Shown: positions 1-9,801 of the stretch, piece after piece
Position numbering within the stretch: position 1 is the stretch's first letter
Layout of the letters: each line of letters opens with the position of its first letter
Source: Aphanomyces cochlioides
Lineage: Eukaryota; Oomycota; Saprolegniomycetes; Saprolegniales; Verrucalvaceae
Reading direction: 5' to 3'
Length of the DNA stretch: 64,000 bases
NCBI GenBank assembly: GCA_019828595.1
Contig: JAHQRK010000005.1
Span: 248,001-312,000 of the forward strand
Made by a program: the position numbers and the translations under genes
Notes under the pieces: model-generated
Told to the model about the DNA's origin: nothing
Database searches by the model: none
What the model saw: the letters and a program-made list of their open reading frames with translations, nothing else

Positions 1-360
1 GTGGTCACTCAAACGATGGTTGCCAAGGATGAATGCTTCCCCATGGCCGATGGAGAATTTCGATTTCAAGGATTTGGAGGGTATGTCGTCGACTTTCTAC
101 CTTGCTCATGCCAACGTACTAGAATCATATTTGACCGCTTGGCTGACAACATGACACTCTATCGGCGGTCGATGCAATATGTGCCAGTCAACAACCAAGG
201 ATCGTTGTCCGTCGAAGACATGGGCCGCCTCTTTCGCCGTCAAGTCCGTGGCGTTCGCTACCGTCTCGCCCTCATTGAACAGCTTTCTGGCATGATGGAA
301 GCGATCCTCCAGAGTCAGTCGAATCATATTCGTGACACATACAAAGCAATAGAAGTCTGA
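1..360 (+). CDS. bZIP/START-like protein, 3' end only (partial)
   Basis: This is the last part of a gene whose 5' exons lie before the window. The first bases encode VTQTMVAKDECFPM, matching the start of the C-terminal START-like part of the paralogues at 934, 16055, 17885, 45017 and 46524. A 42-nt intron runs 81-122 (GTATGT...CTAG) in phase 2, exactly where the paralogues have theirs; it has no stop and a length divisible by three, so it can be mistaken for coding DNA. The last exon, 123-360, is 238 nt, the same length as in the genes at 934, 45017 and 46524. The conserved FGW before the intron is FGG here. Proteins of this shape (basic/coiled N-terminus, START-like C-terminus) are common in oomycetes; a regulatory role is inferred, not shown. 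Confidence 0.75.
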   Translation: MVTQTMVAKDECFPMADGEFRFQGFGGYVVDFLPCSCQRTRIIFDRLADNMTLYRRSMQYVPVNNQGSLSVEDMGRLFRRQVRGVRYRLALIEQLSGMMEAILQSQSNHIRDTYKAIEV

Positions 361-715
361 TTTCGTAACAAGATCAAGCCCAATTCGTATGGCTGTATGC
401 GTCCATCCGACCGAGTAATCCCCCCGCGCCTTATGATAAATCTATCTAGCGCTTCCTCTTCTATGCTCTGTGGAGAGGCCAACTCCTGTCCGTGGCTGTA
501 TCAACAGGAGGTGAAACATTGACCAGCAGGCAATGGAGCACCTCGTGACAAACATCTCACCATCGCAGGTACCCGTGATCTTCCTTGCAATCTGACATTC
601 TCTACAACGCAGTTGGACAGCGGAAAGCTGTAGATCGTGCGCTTTCCCGTGCAAAGTGCAATTTAGCCACGCGGGACATTACGTAATGACACATCTGCGC
701 ACGACGACCGTCGTC

Positions 716-780
716 AACTGCGTTTCTTCAACGTTCTGCAAAATCATACATATTTTGCAGATCGTTGAAGAAACGCAGTT
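716..780. repeat. Near-perfect hairpin, 29-nt arms
   Basis: Arms 716-744 and 752-780 pair over 28 of 29 positions around a 7-nt loop, and the right arm runs straight into a T-run. It lies about 150 bp before the gene at 934. It could be a tiny fold-back element, a small-RNA precursor or a 3'-end signal. The rest of 361-933 holds no gene I can support. Confidence 0.8.
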
Positions 781-933
781 TTTTGTATGGAGGGAATTGC
801 GTATCTCTCATTGAATATTGGATGTCACAAAATTATAATGTCTCACCACCAGTCGTGACAAATTGCCCATCATCCACGAGGAAGTGCCTGAGTGATGCAG
901 GCATCACTCCCACTTCCAGAGACCTGACGGAAG

Positions 934-2048
934 ATGGCTTCGCTACAGCGCCGTCGAAGTAAGCGCGTGGAGACCCGAGAGCTCCAGCGAGAGTTTAACT
1001 ACTTGCGCGAGAGATTGAGCAGCCTTGTGAAGAGAATTGACGACGCACAACAGGGGAATCCGTTCGCCCTCGTGGCTCAAGTGCTGAAGGAACACCAGTC
1101 GCCACTAATGGAGCATGAGAAGAGTCGCAACAAGCTCGCCCAAATGCTCTTCTTTCATCTGAATGGCATTGTTACAAGAGGTACGATACAAAGTGGATCG
1201 TCTGGCGTAAAGCGTGAAATTTAGTCCAAGATCCACAGCCCAAGGCAACTTGGATGGATTCCTCCTTGACTGGAAACTTGAACAGCAGACCTGATGGCTA
1301 CGCATGGCTCAGTCAAAAAGCTTATCACATGTCGGAAGCTGCATTTCCACCAACGCTGTCCATTAGCCCTGACGATATGATTCAAGTGAAGGCAAACCTT
1401 GGCGAAGACGATGGTGGAAATGTTGCTATCGATGCCCTCGAAGCAGTCTCACAATTGACTGTATACGCCAACTTTAAAGAGGTCGCTCGTGAATTCTGGG
1501 CGTCGCAAATTCAATCAAACAACTTCTCGACGTGTGAGGTTTGATCGCTGAATGAATTGATCCATCCAACGACTTGTAGGTTGTTGACCAAGTCAATGAC
1601 CACCTTATGTATTACAGTCAACTGAACCACTCGACAGGAACCAAGCAATTCTACGTGATGGGAATATTTGAGGATGGAAATCGCATTGTAGTTACTCAAA
1701 CAATGGTAGCCAAAGACGAATGCTACCCGCTCCAGGAGCGCGAGAGCCGATTTCAAGGCGTTGGCTGGTGCGTGATCGATTTTATGCCTGAACATCATTA
1801 TATGTGGTAGGATTGTACTCGAGCGCATGGAGGAAAATTTGACTGCGTACCGAAGACTCATGCATTACATTCCGGTCAATGTGAATGGAGCATTGTCGGT
1901 AGAAGAGATTGGTCAACTCTTTCGACGACAAGTAAGAGGAGTTGAGCACCGTTTGGCTCTCATCGAACAAGTTTGCTCGGAGATGGAAACTATCTTATTC
2001 ATGCAGTGCAATTACCTCCATGACGCCTACAAGAAACTCGAAGCTTAA
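934..2048 (+). CDS. bZIP-like/START-like protein, with one doubtful splice donor
   Basis: Four exons are inferred: 934-1180, 1225-1532, 1580-1767 and 1811-2048, giving about 326 residues. The start is the ATG before ASLQRRRSKR, a basic stretch leading into a short coiled coil (LQREFNYLRERLSSL). The START-like part begins in exon 2 (GYAWLSQKAYHM) and ends with the family tail (HYIPVNVNGALSVEEIG). Exon 3 is 188 nt and exon 4 is 238 nt, as in the paralogues. The second intron is odd. To keep frame as in the other genes, exon 2 must end at ACG (1532), but the next bases are TGTGAG, not GT; using the GT at 1534 gives a stop at once. So either the donor is mutated and the gene is dying, or splicing differs here. 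DNA or lipid binding is inferred from family shape only. Confidence 0.65.
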
Positions 2049-2434
2049 CTTTCAGACGACTTTACAAGTACAATAGTCTTGACTTCGAGAAAAGGAGCAA
2101 ACACTGTCGTTTCCATGGGATTCACTTACTTCCCCATCAACTCAGGCCCCTTGAAATTCATTTTGCTATCTTTCAAATGGACTCCGAGAAAATATCGCTG
2201 TTTTATAGAAAAAGCAAAATAGAGCTGGGAAATCAAAGCTGAAGCAAAATTATCAGTCAACTTGGATGCTGTTTAGTTTACGTGCGAGATGCCGAGGATG
2301 TCAAAGATGACTCCATCATTATAGCTATCAAACTTGCTATGATTCAGCTTGCTCCTCGGCATCCGTTGACTGTGCCTTAGCTCAATGCTTCGCTCAAGTT
2401 GAGTGAGGCATCTTCAGGAATTCATCATAATACC

Positions 2435-2700
2435 CACTTTGAGTATGCTATAGTAAATTTCATATATTGTCTGATTGATTCAAAATTTCCGAACTTGGCT
2501 GAAATCGATCAAACTTTGAATCAATCACCAAATCGAACCAGCCAATCAGCGTCCAGAGTTTCTTTAAAACACACACAAAACACACCAACACACACACATT
2601 AATTCATGTACCTTCCGATTATACTTGAATTCACTATTGCCAGATTGATCACACAAATTTCGTTGATACTGTAAATTTGGACGAAAAGGACAATATAACC
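2435..2700 (-). repeat. Dispersed repeat family Y (MITE-like), copy 1
   Basis: AT-rich sequence with a CA-rich core (ACACACCAACACACACAC) flanked by AATCGAT/CCAATCAG words. The reverse complement closely matches 19107-19345, including a shared GTACCTT-containing insert, and more loosely 36002-36340 and 4900-5190. There is no coding capacity beyond a chance frame. Boundaries are approximate. Confidence 0.6.
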
Positions 2701-2929
2701 AATAAAGCAGCTTTAATGTTTAAAAGCACCTCCTGAGACGCTTTAATTTTTTGAAGCGAATAAAGCGAGGTTTTCGTTATTTTATTACAGCATTAAAAGC
2801 GTCTGAAAAATTAAAGCCCAGAGCTTTGATCATCCCTATTATATTTAGGAATTGGCTGTTCCTATCCATATTGGATACAGCCCCCTAAAATTCATTTTGA
2901 TACATTTTTAGCAACAATTTCGACACGAC

Positions 2930-3030
2930 GAGAGAGCGGAAGTCTTGCGCGAATTGGACTGTATGGTGAGGTTGATTGTGTTGATGAATCCGTCCATGCC
3001 ATCTCGAGAAAGAAGTGACATTGATGTTGG
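2930..3030. repeat. Direct repeat of about 95 bp, partner at 13674-13775
   Basis: From GAGAGAGCGGAAGTC to AGAAGTGACATTGA this is nearly identical to 13674-13775. It sits just beyond the 3' end of the Merlin transposase relic, so it may be a terminal part of that element family. Read on the minus strand, both copies give a short open peptide (SRDGMDGFINTINLT), which I do not recognise. Confidence 0.75.
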
Positions 3031-3079
3031 GGATGCTCGGCACGAAAAAACAGAAATATAAATTAAACACTTATCTATT

Positions 3080-3310
3080 CTAAAGATTGTTTCGCTTGAT
3101 CGCAAGGACTAAGCCGCAAAGACATTGAGAATCTGATGCCCATGTGAATTCGTCAACGTACGAATCCAATCGTTTGATCGTCATTCCTCGCATCGATTTA
3201 ATATGCCTCTTGACATGAATTTCCCAGAGAACTTGAATGGAATTAGTATGCGCAACCTGTTTCGGGGTCCCCAAAGTGCATCGAGTGGTTGACCCACTAA
3301 TGTGCACACT
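3080..3310 (-). pseudogene. Merlin/ISXO2-like (IS1595-type) transposase, C-terminal relic
   Basis: On the minus strand one frame reads VNHSMHFGDPETG and the next reads AHTNSIQVLW, then IKRLDSYVDEFTW. Together these are the C-terminal hallmark of Merlin/ISXO2-type DDE transposases (VNH...DP.TG.HTN.IE..W...DEF.W). A single-base shift separates the two halves. The catalytic glutamate of the HTNxIE motif is replaced by Gln (codon CAA), so the copy is dead by two independent lesions. No N-terminal half was found upstream at 3311-3560. Confidence 0.7.
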
Positions 3311-4190
3311 TCATGCTTTTCAGGGAGCGGTTGTTGGCTAATGTGTATTGGTGATCACCTAGCTCCCAGACATAGGACAAAAACTTATTTGATATTATTA
3401 CTCAAAAATGGCGCAGATCGCGAATGTGGTGGACAAGAATGATCAGAGTCTTTCGTATACTTCCTGTGTTCAAGATGTGTTCAAAGATAGTAGTCCCGTA
3501 TTGAATCACGCTTGTGTAAGGTTGCGTCACTAGTTGCAATGCCGCCTCTCGCATCATTACCAGTAATTTTATGTTGGAATGCTTCCCCTTGGATGCTCGG
3601 GTTTTTATGGGGAAATGTCCCCCCCTTGTTTGCTCGGCTCATGCTTGCCTGTTGTATTATTTAAGCTTGGCGATATGCAAGACCATATCATACAATTTTT
3701 CTGGGTGAATGATCGTACTGAATTTGGAAACATAGAGAGAAATAAATATCAGATTTATTGTTTCCAAATTGGCTGTTTCTGAATAAATATTTGAGATATA
3801 TTTAACTCTGGTCATCATACTAATTTTAAGCTAATACAAACACTCGTTGTCATCACTCCTGCCGAGGTCAAGACTATTATGCTCCATGATGAGAGCCATC
3901 TCGACTGCCAGAGCGGTCATTACAAAGTTTACAGTCTTGTGATGCCTGATTTAAGCTTGAAAACAAGATTTTCGGTGTCCTATTGTGAAAGAAAAATGAA
4001 AAAAACAGAATATTTTATCCTGGTCATAAAACGACCAAAAATGAACTATGACCGCAGTCATGACCGAGAAAACTCCATATAGCTCCGAAAAATATATCTG
4101 CAAAATATATAGATTACTATGAAATGATGCGGCAGCCCACTTCAACACAAAATACGACATACCTGCGAAAACGTATGAGATGAAAGTCAT
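3311..4190. other. No gene recognised
   Basis: AT-rich stretch with short chance frames on both strands. It may hold decayed remains of the Merlin element, but nothing reads through. Confidence 0.5.
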
Positions 4191-4193
4191 TAT

Positions 4194-4570
4194 TTAGGGC
4201 CAGTCTGGATCAGACTTGCCGAAAATGATCAAGTCGAAGACATCTCGCACTTCTTGCATCGTTGTTCGCTCATTTTGGAGACCCTGTGTGACCTTTTCAA
4301 AGCGCTCCAAGGTAGTATATAGTTCAGATAGCTCCTTCTCTTGCTTGTTCGTCAAAAGAACCAAGTCAACATCCAGATCTAGCAAAGGACGCAGAAATTC
4401 GCGTATTTGAATGTAGCGTCGAACCATTTCGAAAGTTGAGCTCCATCGAGTTGAATTCCGAGTTTTTGACGCCAAACGAGTAAATTGTCGAAGTTTAGCA
4501 GCAGGAACAGAGTAAGATAGTCTTCGCATCAATTCATTTACAGCGTCCAAAAGCAGCTCGTGTCGTTTTA
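4194..4570 (-). pseudogene. hAT-type transposase fragment
   Basis: The minus-strand frame contains RLASKTRNSTRWSSTFEM followed by a Glu/Leu-rich helix region and ERFEKVTQGLQNE, a pattern typical of the middle of hAT-superfamily transposases (NTRWSS.FEM...F...T..LQ). The BED finger, DDE residues and C-terminal dimerisation region are missing. The frame runs on past 4570 into repeat family X, so its apparent N-terminus is not original. At the other end it meets a GGGCCAGTCTGGAT end of the Harbinger-MITE type at 4197. Confidence 0.6.
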
Positions 4571-4840
4571 ATAAAAAACTGGAGTCGTGCGGAATAAATT
4601 TTGACGCAAGCAAATTGACGCAACAATTGATGCATACAAATTTCAAGTGAAAAGAAATTGAATGTTTCGAACATGTTTTCAAACATTTAAAACGTTTGAA
4701 ATTACACTATTTAGTGTTCACGATCGAGGTCAATATAAGAAAATGTTTGATTAAAATTTAAATAGTGTATGCGTCAATTAATTGAATCATTTTCAAAACC
4801 TATCAAATTTCCAGTTTTTGACCAAAACGACAATACACCA
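4571..4840. repeat. Dispersed repeat family X, uninterrupted copy (empty site)
   Basis: The reverse complement matches 42203-42345 (for the part 4571-4709) and about 38830-38975 (for the part 4708-4840). Here the two parts are contiguous across a TA at 4708-4709; in the other locus a 3.2-kb element sits at that TA. A third, half-length relative lies at 59690-59810. No coding capacity of its own. Confidence 0.8.
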
Positions 4841-4899
4841 TCAAAAATATTTTTTCTGTGAAATAATTTTTCGGCAAGTCTGGTCTGGATACCACTAAT

Positions 4900-5190
4900 T
4901 ATCATGATAAATCGCAATAATTTGAGCATTATATTGTGCGTTTCAAACAAATTTGTGAGGAACGGCTTGAATCGGCCAAGGTTTGGAATCAATTTCGAAT
5001 CGAACGGGATTCTATGATTGGCTAAAACCCCAAATGGCAAATCCATTAACCAATCAGAATTACCTGACTCACGCAAAACACACCCTAACACACATGATTT
5101 CAATATTGTCAAATCGATTTGAAAATCAATTCAATTTTGATCAAAAATACAAATTTGGTTGAAAATGACAATACCACAGTTTTAAATATT
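4900..5190 (-). repeat. Dispersed repeat family Y, copy 2
   Basis: The reverse complement aligns with 36002-36340: GTCATTTTCAACCAAATTTG, then the GTGTGTT/TTGCGTGAGTCAGGT core, GATTGGCT words and the GAACGG...TTCCTCACAA end. Boundaries approximate. Confidence 0.65.
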
Positions 5191-6113
5191 GTATAATTCC
5201 CTGTCTGGTTGCACTTATTCAATGAATTTTATTGCAAAGAATCATTCCAAAATTGGTTGATTATCGCAATAAAAATTAAAGTACTCAAATTCGTACATTT
5301 TGACCAATATAGTATAATTCGGTCAAATTCTCTGACTTTACTTCATTTTCTTGGGATTCCAGACAGTGCAAAAATAAAATTATTGCGATAATATTATCCG
5401 TAGTTTGTATTCTTTTCCCAAAACGCAGAATACTCAATAACGAATTATCACAATATTTTTAATGTGTATCCAGACGAGCCCTCTGAAAAATATAGACTCA
5501 TACCGGGCTTCATAGCAAGACTGGATGTACGAACCATATTTTCAATACAGCACCCTCAACTACAAGAGACAGACCGTTAGTTTCGCAAAAGATATTACTT
5601 TGCAGGGCTGATGTACGAACCACAGGTCCGATAAATTGCACACAATTACATGGGACGTACCATTAGTTTCAGGTTATATATAGAACTCAATTCACAGCAT
5701 TCTGTATCTTGGATAAAGTTTGGTTTCTTGGCTCAATGACTCCAACACCTCAACGTGTACGATCTGCGCTCAAACAGATCTCTAAGGCAATGAAGACCAT
5801 GCCCGACACTGCTTTTTACTGGCGTGTTACGTGCATTCAAGAAGCCATGCAAAAGCAACTGCCATATCTTACAACTGCGCGCGACTTACTGATAGACATG
5901 AAGAATCTAAGCTACTAGAACATGAGTCGGTTGATTGCAAAATTCCAGCGTAAGTGTAGCTAATGCATAATACATATGTAATGCTACGCTTTGCGGACAA
6001 TCGTCTGTATAATTTTCAACTAGCATGTCATGCCGTAAGCAGGCTGTAAGGGCTACGATGTCGGGACGTAAAGAGTTGTCAAAGCAGCTTTTCTGGCTGC
6101 GTGTTGTTGTGTA
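5191..6113. other. No gene recognised
   Basis: AT-rich to 5480, where a word ATCCAGACGAGCCCT resembles a Harbinger-MITE end in inverse orientation to the one at 4197. Then come two loose copies of GATGTACGAACCA (about 5524 and 5610). A 69-residue plus-strand frame at 5709 resembles nothing I know. Confidence 0.4.
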
Positions 6114-7949
6114 CTACTCTGCTCCATAAAAATTGCTACGGTGTTTATATACTTGAATAAAGTGTACTCGTGTCTCCAGAAATAACTTGCTTTTTGTATT
6201 GACCCTCACAATATAATATAGTGCCTACAAAATATAATTGAAAGTGTCTTTTTATTAACTGTATTTATTCATGGGAATTTAAGTGATTCACGGCACTGGT
6301 GCAGAGTGCTGAAGAACATTCAACACGAAACGCCGACAGATCTTGAATGGTAGTATCCTTCTTCATGTGAGGAATCTTGAAATTATTATCGCCACATACT
6401 TCAATGGTGCATTCCATCACCTTCTGTAAGGTGACAAGCGTTTTCGCCGGAGTATTTGGAGGCAACTCAACAAAAGATCTTTCCATAGCACCAATGAGTT
6501 CGTCAATTGAACGAATTCTCTTTTATGCTGCAGACTTTGAATAGCATTAAAGAATCCTAAATCCAGAACATTCAAATCTGGACTGTTGGGGGCTGATTTT
6601 CCACGGTTACAGAGTGCACACAATTTGAGCGAAAAAATGCAGTTGAAAAACTCCTGTGCGGTCCAGCATCGTCTTGCTGAATAACCACACCGCCACGTAA
6701 GCAGGACCGAGGAAATTTGGTGACTATAGCAGGCACAACTTTCTTCAAAACGAATCCAAATACACCGCGGAATCAACATTTTGAGGGCTGGTAACAATTG
6801 TCCCTCTTGGACGATTTTTGCTGCTTCTTGCAGCAGCAACTTGCTGGACGAACGGCCAACTACCGAGCTTCCCGTCAAAAAAGCGCTTGGCATGCGCATC
6901 ACAGCGGGGACGCGCCACGGCGGCAAGGAACATCACCTTGGTGATGAAGGACTTCGAATTTGCCGTACGCAAAGCAATTTCTTCGTCATTGTACACGTAG
7001 TACGTGTTCTTCACCTTGGCCAACCAAAATCACTTTTCATCGACATGTACTCGATCGTACATGTTCGCAAAAAAGTGGATTTTGCTTGGCCCAGGACGAA
7101 GAAAGTCCACGACAAATCGCAAGCGTTGGATCTTGTTCGCATTCGTCAGCTCTGGTTTGACGTAGTTCGACCGCGCCTTCAACTTCTTCGTTTCCTTCAT
7201 ATGCCGCACAATTGTTGTCGACGGCACTTGGCACAAGGCAAAAAGTGAGCGCAAATTTTGGCGATCTTGTTGTTCTACTTGCTTGATCAAAGCTTCAATG
7301 GCCACTGGAGTGCGTTTTCGGGGTCGACCAGAATTTCCTAAGATGGAATGCCTATGAGAAATGATATATGTATGAATCAATATATATTTACTGAATATAG
7401 AATTCAAGAGGTTTACCTCGTTTTTTTGCAGCTATGTCGGTCTCGGTGTCGCCGCGAAGCAATGACCTCTGTGCACGCGACCACAAGCGAGAAATTGTCG
7501 TTCTTTGACAGTTAAACAAGCGAGCAACCTTAGAGACTGCTCCGTATGGGAGCCGTCCCCCCTGTAGGGCACTCAGAAGCATTTCAAAGGCTCTTTTTCT
7601 CTCGCTAAGCGAAAGGTTCTTCTTCAAGGGTGCCTGCTCCGCTGTAGGGTTTAAAGCCTCGAAAATAGTTGAGAACATGCGCAATTGCCGACGAAAAAGC
7701 AGAGTGGGCTTGGGAGTTGCGAAAATGGTTTATGATCCTTTGGCGAAAGGAAAAGACTGTGTGTTTCAGAACTCTGACTTTGGAGCCAAAAATCTCTTGA
7801 CACAGATCGAACTGGCGCGATCAAAATACAGCCAATCAATGACGAAAGATCGCGCTATCTCATCAACCAATAATTTGCTCAATACGAGTACTTTTAGAAA
7901 AATCCCGCCAATCCAACACACCCATAGCAATTATTTCGGAACAGAGTAG
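6114..7949 (-). mobile_element. Mariner-like element B (plant-type, DD39D group), 1,836 bp
   Basis: Terminal inverted repeats start CTACTCTGCTCCATAA (6114) and, inverted, CTACTCTGTTCCGAAATAA (ending 7949). Both continue into AATTGCTA and are flanked by TA (6112-6113 and 7950-7951), the mariner target duplication. The ends resemble Stowaway MITE/plant mariner ends. It carries one decayed transposase gene on the minus strand and ends only 21 bp from the next mariner, which points the other way. Confidence 0.85.
6265..7684 (-). pseudogene. Mariner-like (DD39D-type) transposase, decayed
   Basis: Parts in order on the minus strand: an HTH region (LSLSERKRAFEML...GRLPYGAVSKVARLF) from 7684; an intron near 7400-7350; QDRQNLRSL...STTIVRHMK; the first Asp in VHVDEKWF (about 7030); FITKVMFLAAVARPR; the second Asp in IQQDDAGPHRSF (near 6690); the third in PNSPDLNVLDLGFF (near 6570); and a C-terminal domain ending HLNSHE at 6265. 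QPPNSPDLNVLDLGFF-like wording is the signature of plant-type mariners. At least three frame breaks (near 7030, 6780 and 6490) disable it. The gene fills element B. Confidence 0.8.
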
Positions 7950-7970
7950 TAACAGTTACGCACGAATATA

Positions 7971-9761
7971 CTACTATGGTCCATAATTAAAGTACCATTT
8001 GACTTTTGATTGACGGGATTTTTCTAATTCACACGGAATCTAGGTGCTGATTGGCTTACCAAACAGCGCGAAATCTCGTCTTTGATTGGCTAGTTTTTGA
8101 TCATTCCAACTCCCAAGGACGGCAGAGCTATGGCCATTCAAAGTTCATGGTCCACAGCGTAAAGCAATAAAACTTTACGGTGGCAGTTCATTTCTCAACT
8201 TTGCCTCTCCTTTCCAAGTGCAAGACACTCTACTGCTCAAGTCAATGTCTCCCAAACCTTCGCTCGTCATGCAGGCGTCAGCCGGGTCCAAACAAGGCCA
8301 TCGAAAGCTCAACGCCGACGAGCGGCGAGCCATCTACGAGGCGCTCCTAGAGCGATCCGTCGACGGTCAACTCCCGCATGGTGCACTTTCCGACACTGCT
8401 CGTGTGTGGGTCCGCGCTCGGCGCTCGATTCTTCGCGGCGGTGCGCTCGCGGACATCTCCAACAAAATGGCAGGTATTACTTCTGAAATTCGATATTTTG
8501 ATTATAAATATTGTGTAAAAGAGAATTCAATTCTAACAGTTTTACTATTTTAGGCAATTGTGGACGCAAGAAAATCCGCTTGCCCGAGAAGATCACAAGA
8601 TGTGAAGGGGACAGAAATGCAAGATCGGCAGGCGCTTCGATCACTTGCAGAGCACTCAGGCGTTCCAAAAACAACTCTCATTCGCCACATGAAGGGAGGC
8701 AAACGCTTGAAGGGACGGTCAAGCTATTTGAAGCCAAGTTTGAGTGAAGTCCACACCGAAAGAAGGCTCCGCCATGCAATGTCATTTCTGCAACCTTCGA
8801 CGAGAGAAAACCACGCCTTCGTCAATATGCACTCGTACGTGCATATCGATGAGAAGTGGTTTTTCTTGACGAAGGTTAAAAGAAGGATTTACGCCTATGA
8901 CGACGAAGTTGTCCCGCGCCGCTCTGGAAAGTCAAGACGCTTTGTGACGAAAGTGATGTTTTTGGCCGCGGTTGCACGCCCTCGTTACGACTATACAAAG
9001 AAGAAGATTTTTGACGGGAAGATTGGCGTCTGGCCTTTTGTTGAGACTACTCTTGCCAAGCGTGGTAGCAAGAACCGTGCCAAGGGGGCCCCTGTTTTGT
9101 CGTTGCAACCAGTCAACTCTGACACGTACCAAGCCATGATTTTTGACAAGGTTATTCCCGCAATCAAGGCCAAATTTCCCGTCCGAGACCAAATGGGAAC
9201 GATATTTCTCCAGCAAGACAACGCGAGTCGCAGAAGTGTGTGACGACAAAGACGTTGAAGCTGCATGGCATTGAAGGGATCGAGGCGGCAAATCAGCCCC
9301 CACAGAGTCCAGACTTTAATGTTTTAGACTTAGGTTATTTTAATGCTATTCAAAGTCTTCAGTATCAAAAGTGTACTCGAACGATCGAGGAACTTGTTGA
9401 TGCTGTTGAAAGCTCCTTTAATGAGCTGCCTTGTGAGACTCTTTCGAAAAACTTCATATCACTGCAAAAAGTTATGGAGATGTCGATTGAAGTCAATGGT
9501 GGCAACGATTACAAGATCCCCCATTTGAGAAAAGATGCCACTGAGGATTTGACGACGTTCAATGTCAAGTGTGATCAATCAATCTTCAACCGCGGACTTG
9601 AACACTTGAATTCCCTTTCCCAGTAAAAGAATAATATTGCATTATATTTTCGTGTTGATATATTTGTTTTGAAGGTTGCATACAAACATTAAGTTACTTT
9701 TTAGACACAAGTATACTTTAATCAAGTCAAAATATGGGACTTTCTTTATGGACCAGAGTAG
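7971..9761 (+). mobile_element. Mariner-like element A (plant-type), 1,791 bp
   Basis: Terminal inverted repeats start CTACTATGGTCCATAA (7971) and, inverted, CTACTCTGGTCCATAA (ending 9761). Both continue into AAAGT.CC, with TA on each side (7969-7970 and 9762-9763). It contains the transposase pseudogene at 8218-9626 and lies head to head with element B. Confidence 0.87.
8218..9626 (+). pseudogene. Mariner-like (DD39D-type) transposase, nearly complete
   Basis: Exon 1 encodes an N-terminal HTH (LNADERRAIYEALLERS...LPHGALS). An intron of roughly 80 nt (GTATTACTTC...TTTTAG, about 8473-8554) leads to NCGRKK. The main frame then gives LAEHSGVPKTTLIRHMK, the first Asp in YVHIDEKWFF, FVTKVMFLAAVARPR, WPFV, and the second Asp in FLQQDNA. 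Just after this, near 9230-9275, two small frame changes occur before PPQSPDFNVLDLGYF, which holds the third Asp. The C-terminus ends RGLEHLNSLSQ at 9626. It is better preserved than the copy in element B; the frame changes near the catalytic core probably kill it. Confidence 0.82.
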
Positions 9762-9801
9762 TATGTTACAACATTGCGCCAAGTGAGTACTCTCTACGTT
9801 C

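Noticed and set aside
765..962. 65-codon frame as an upstream exon of the gene at 934
   Set aside because: It begins within the hairpin and overlaps the better-supported start in another frame.
6781..7248. 155-codon plus-strand frame
   Set aside because: It lies antisense to the mariner B transposase, and its translation has no motif.
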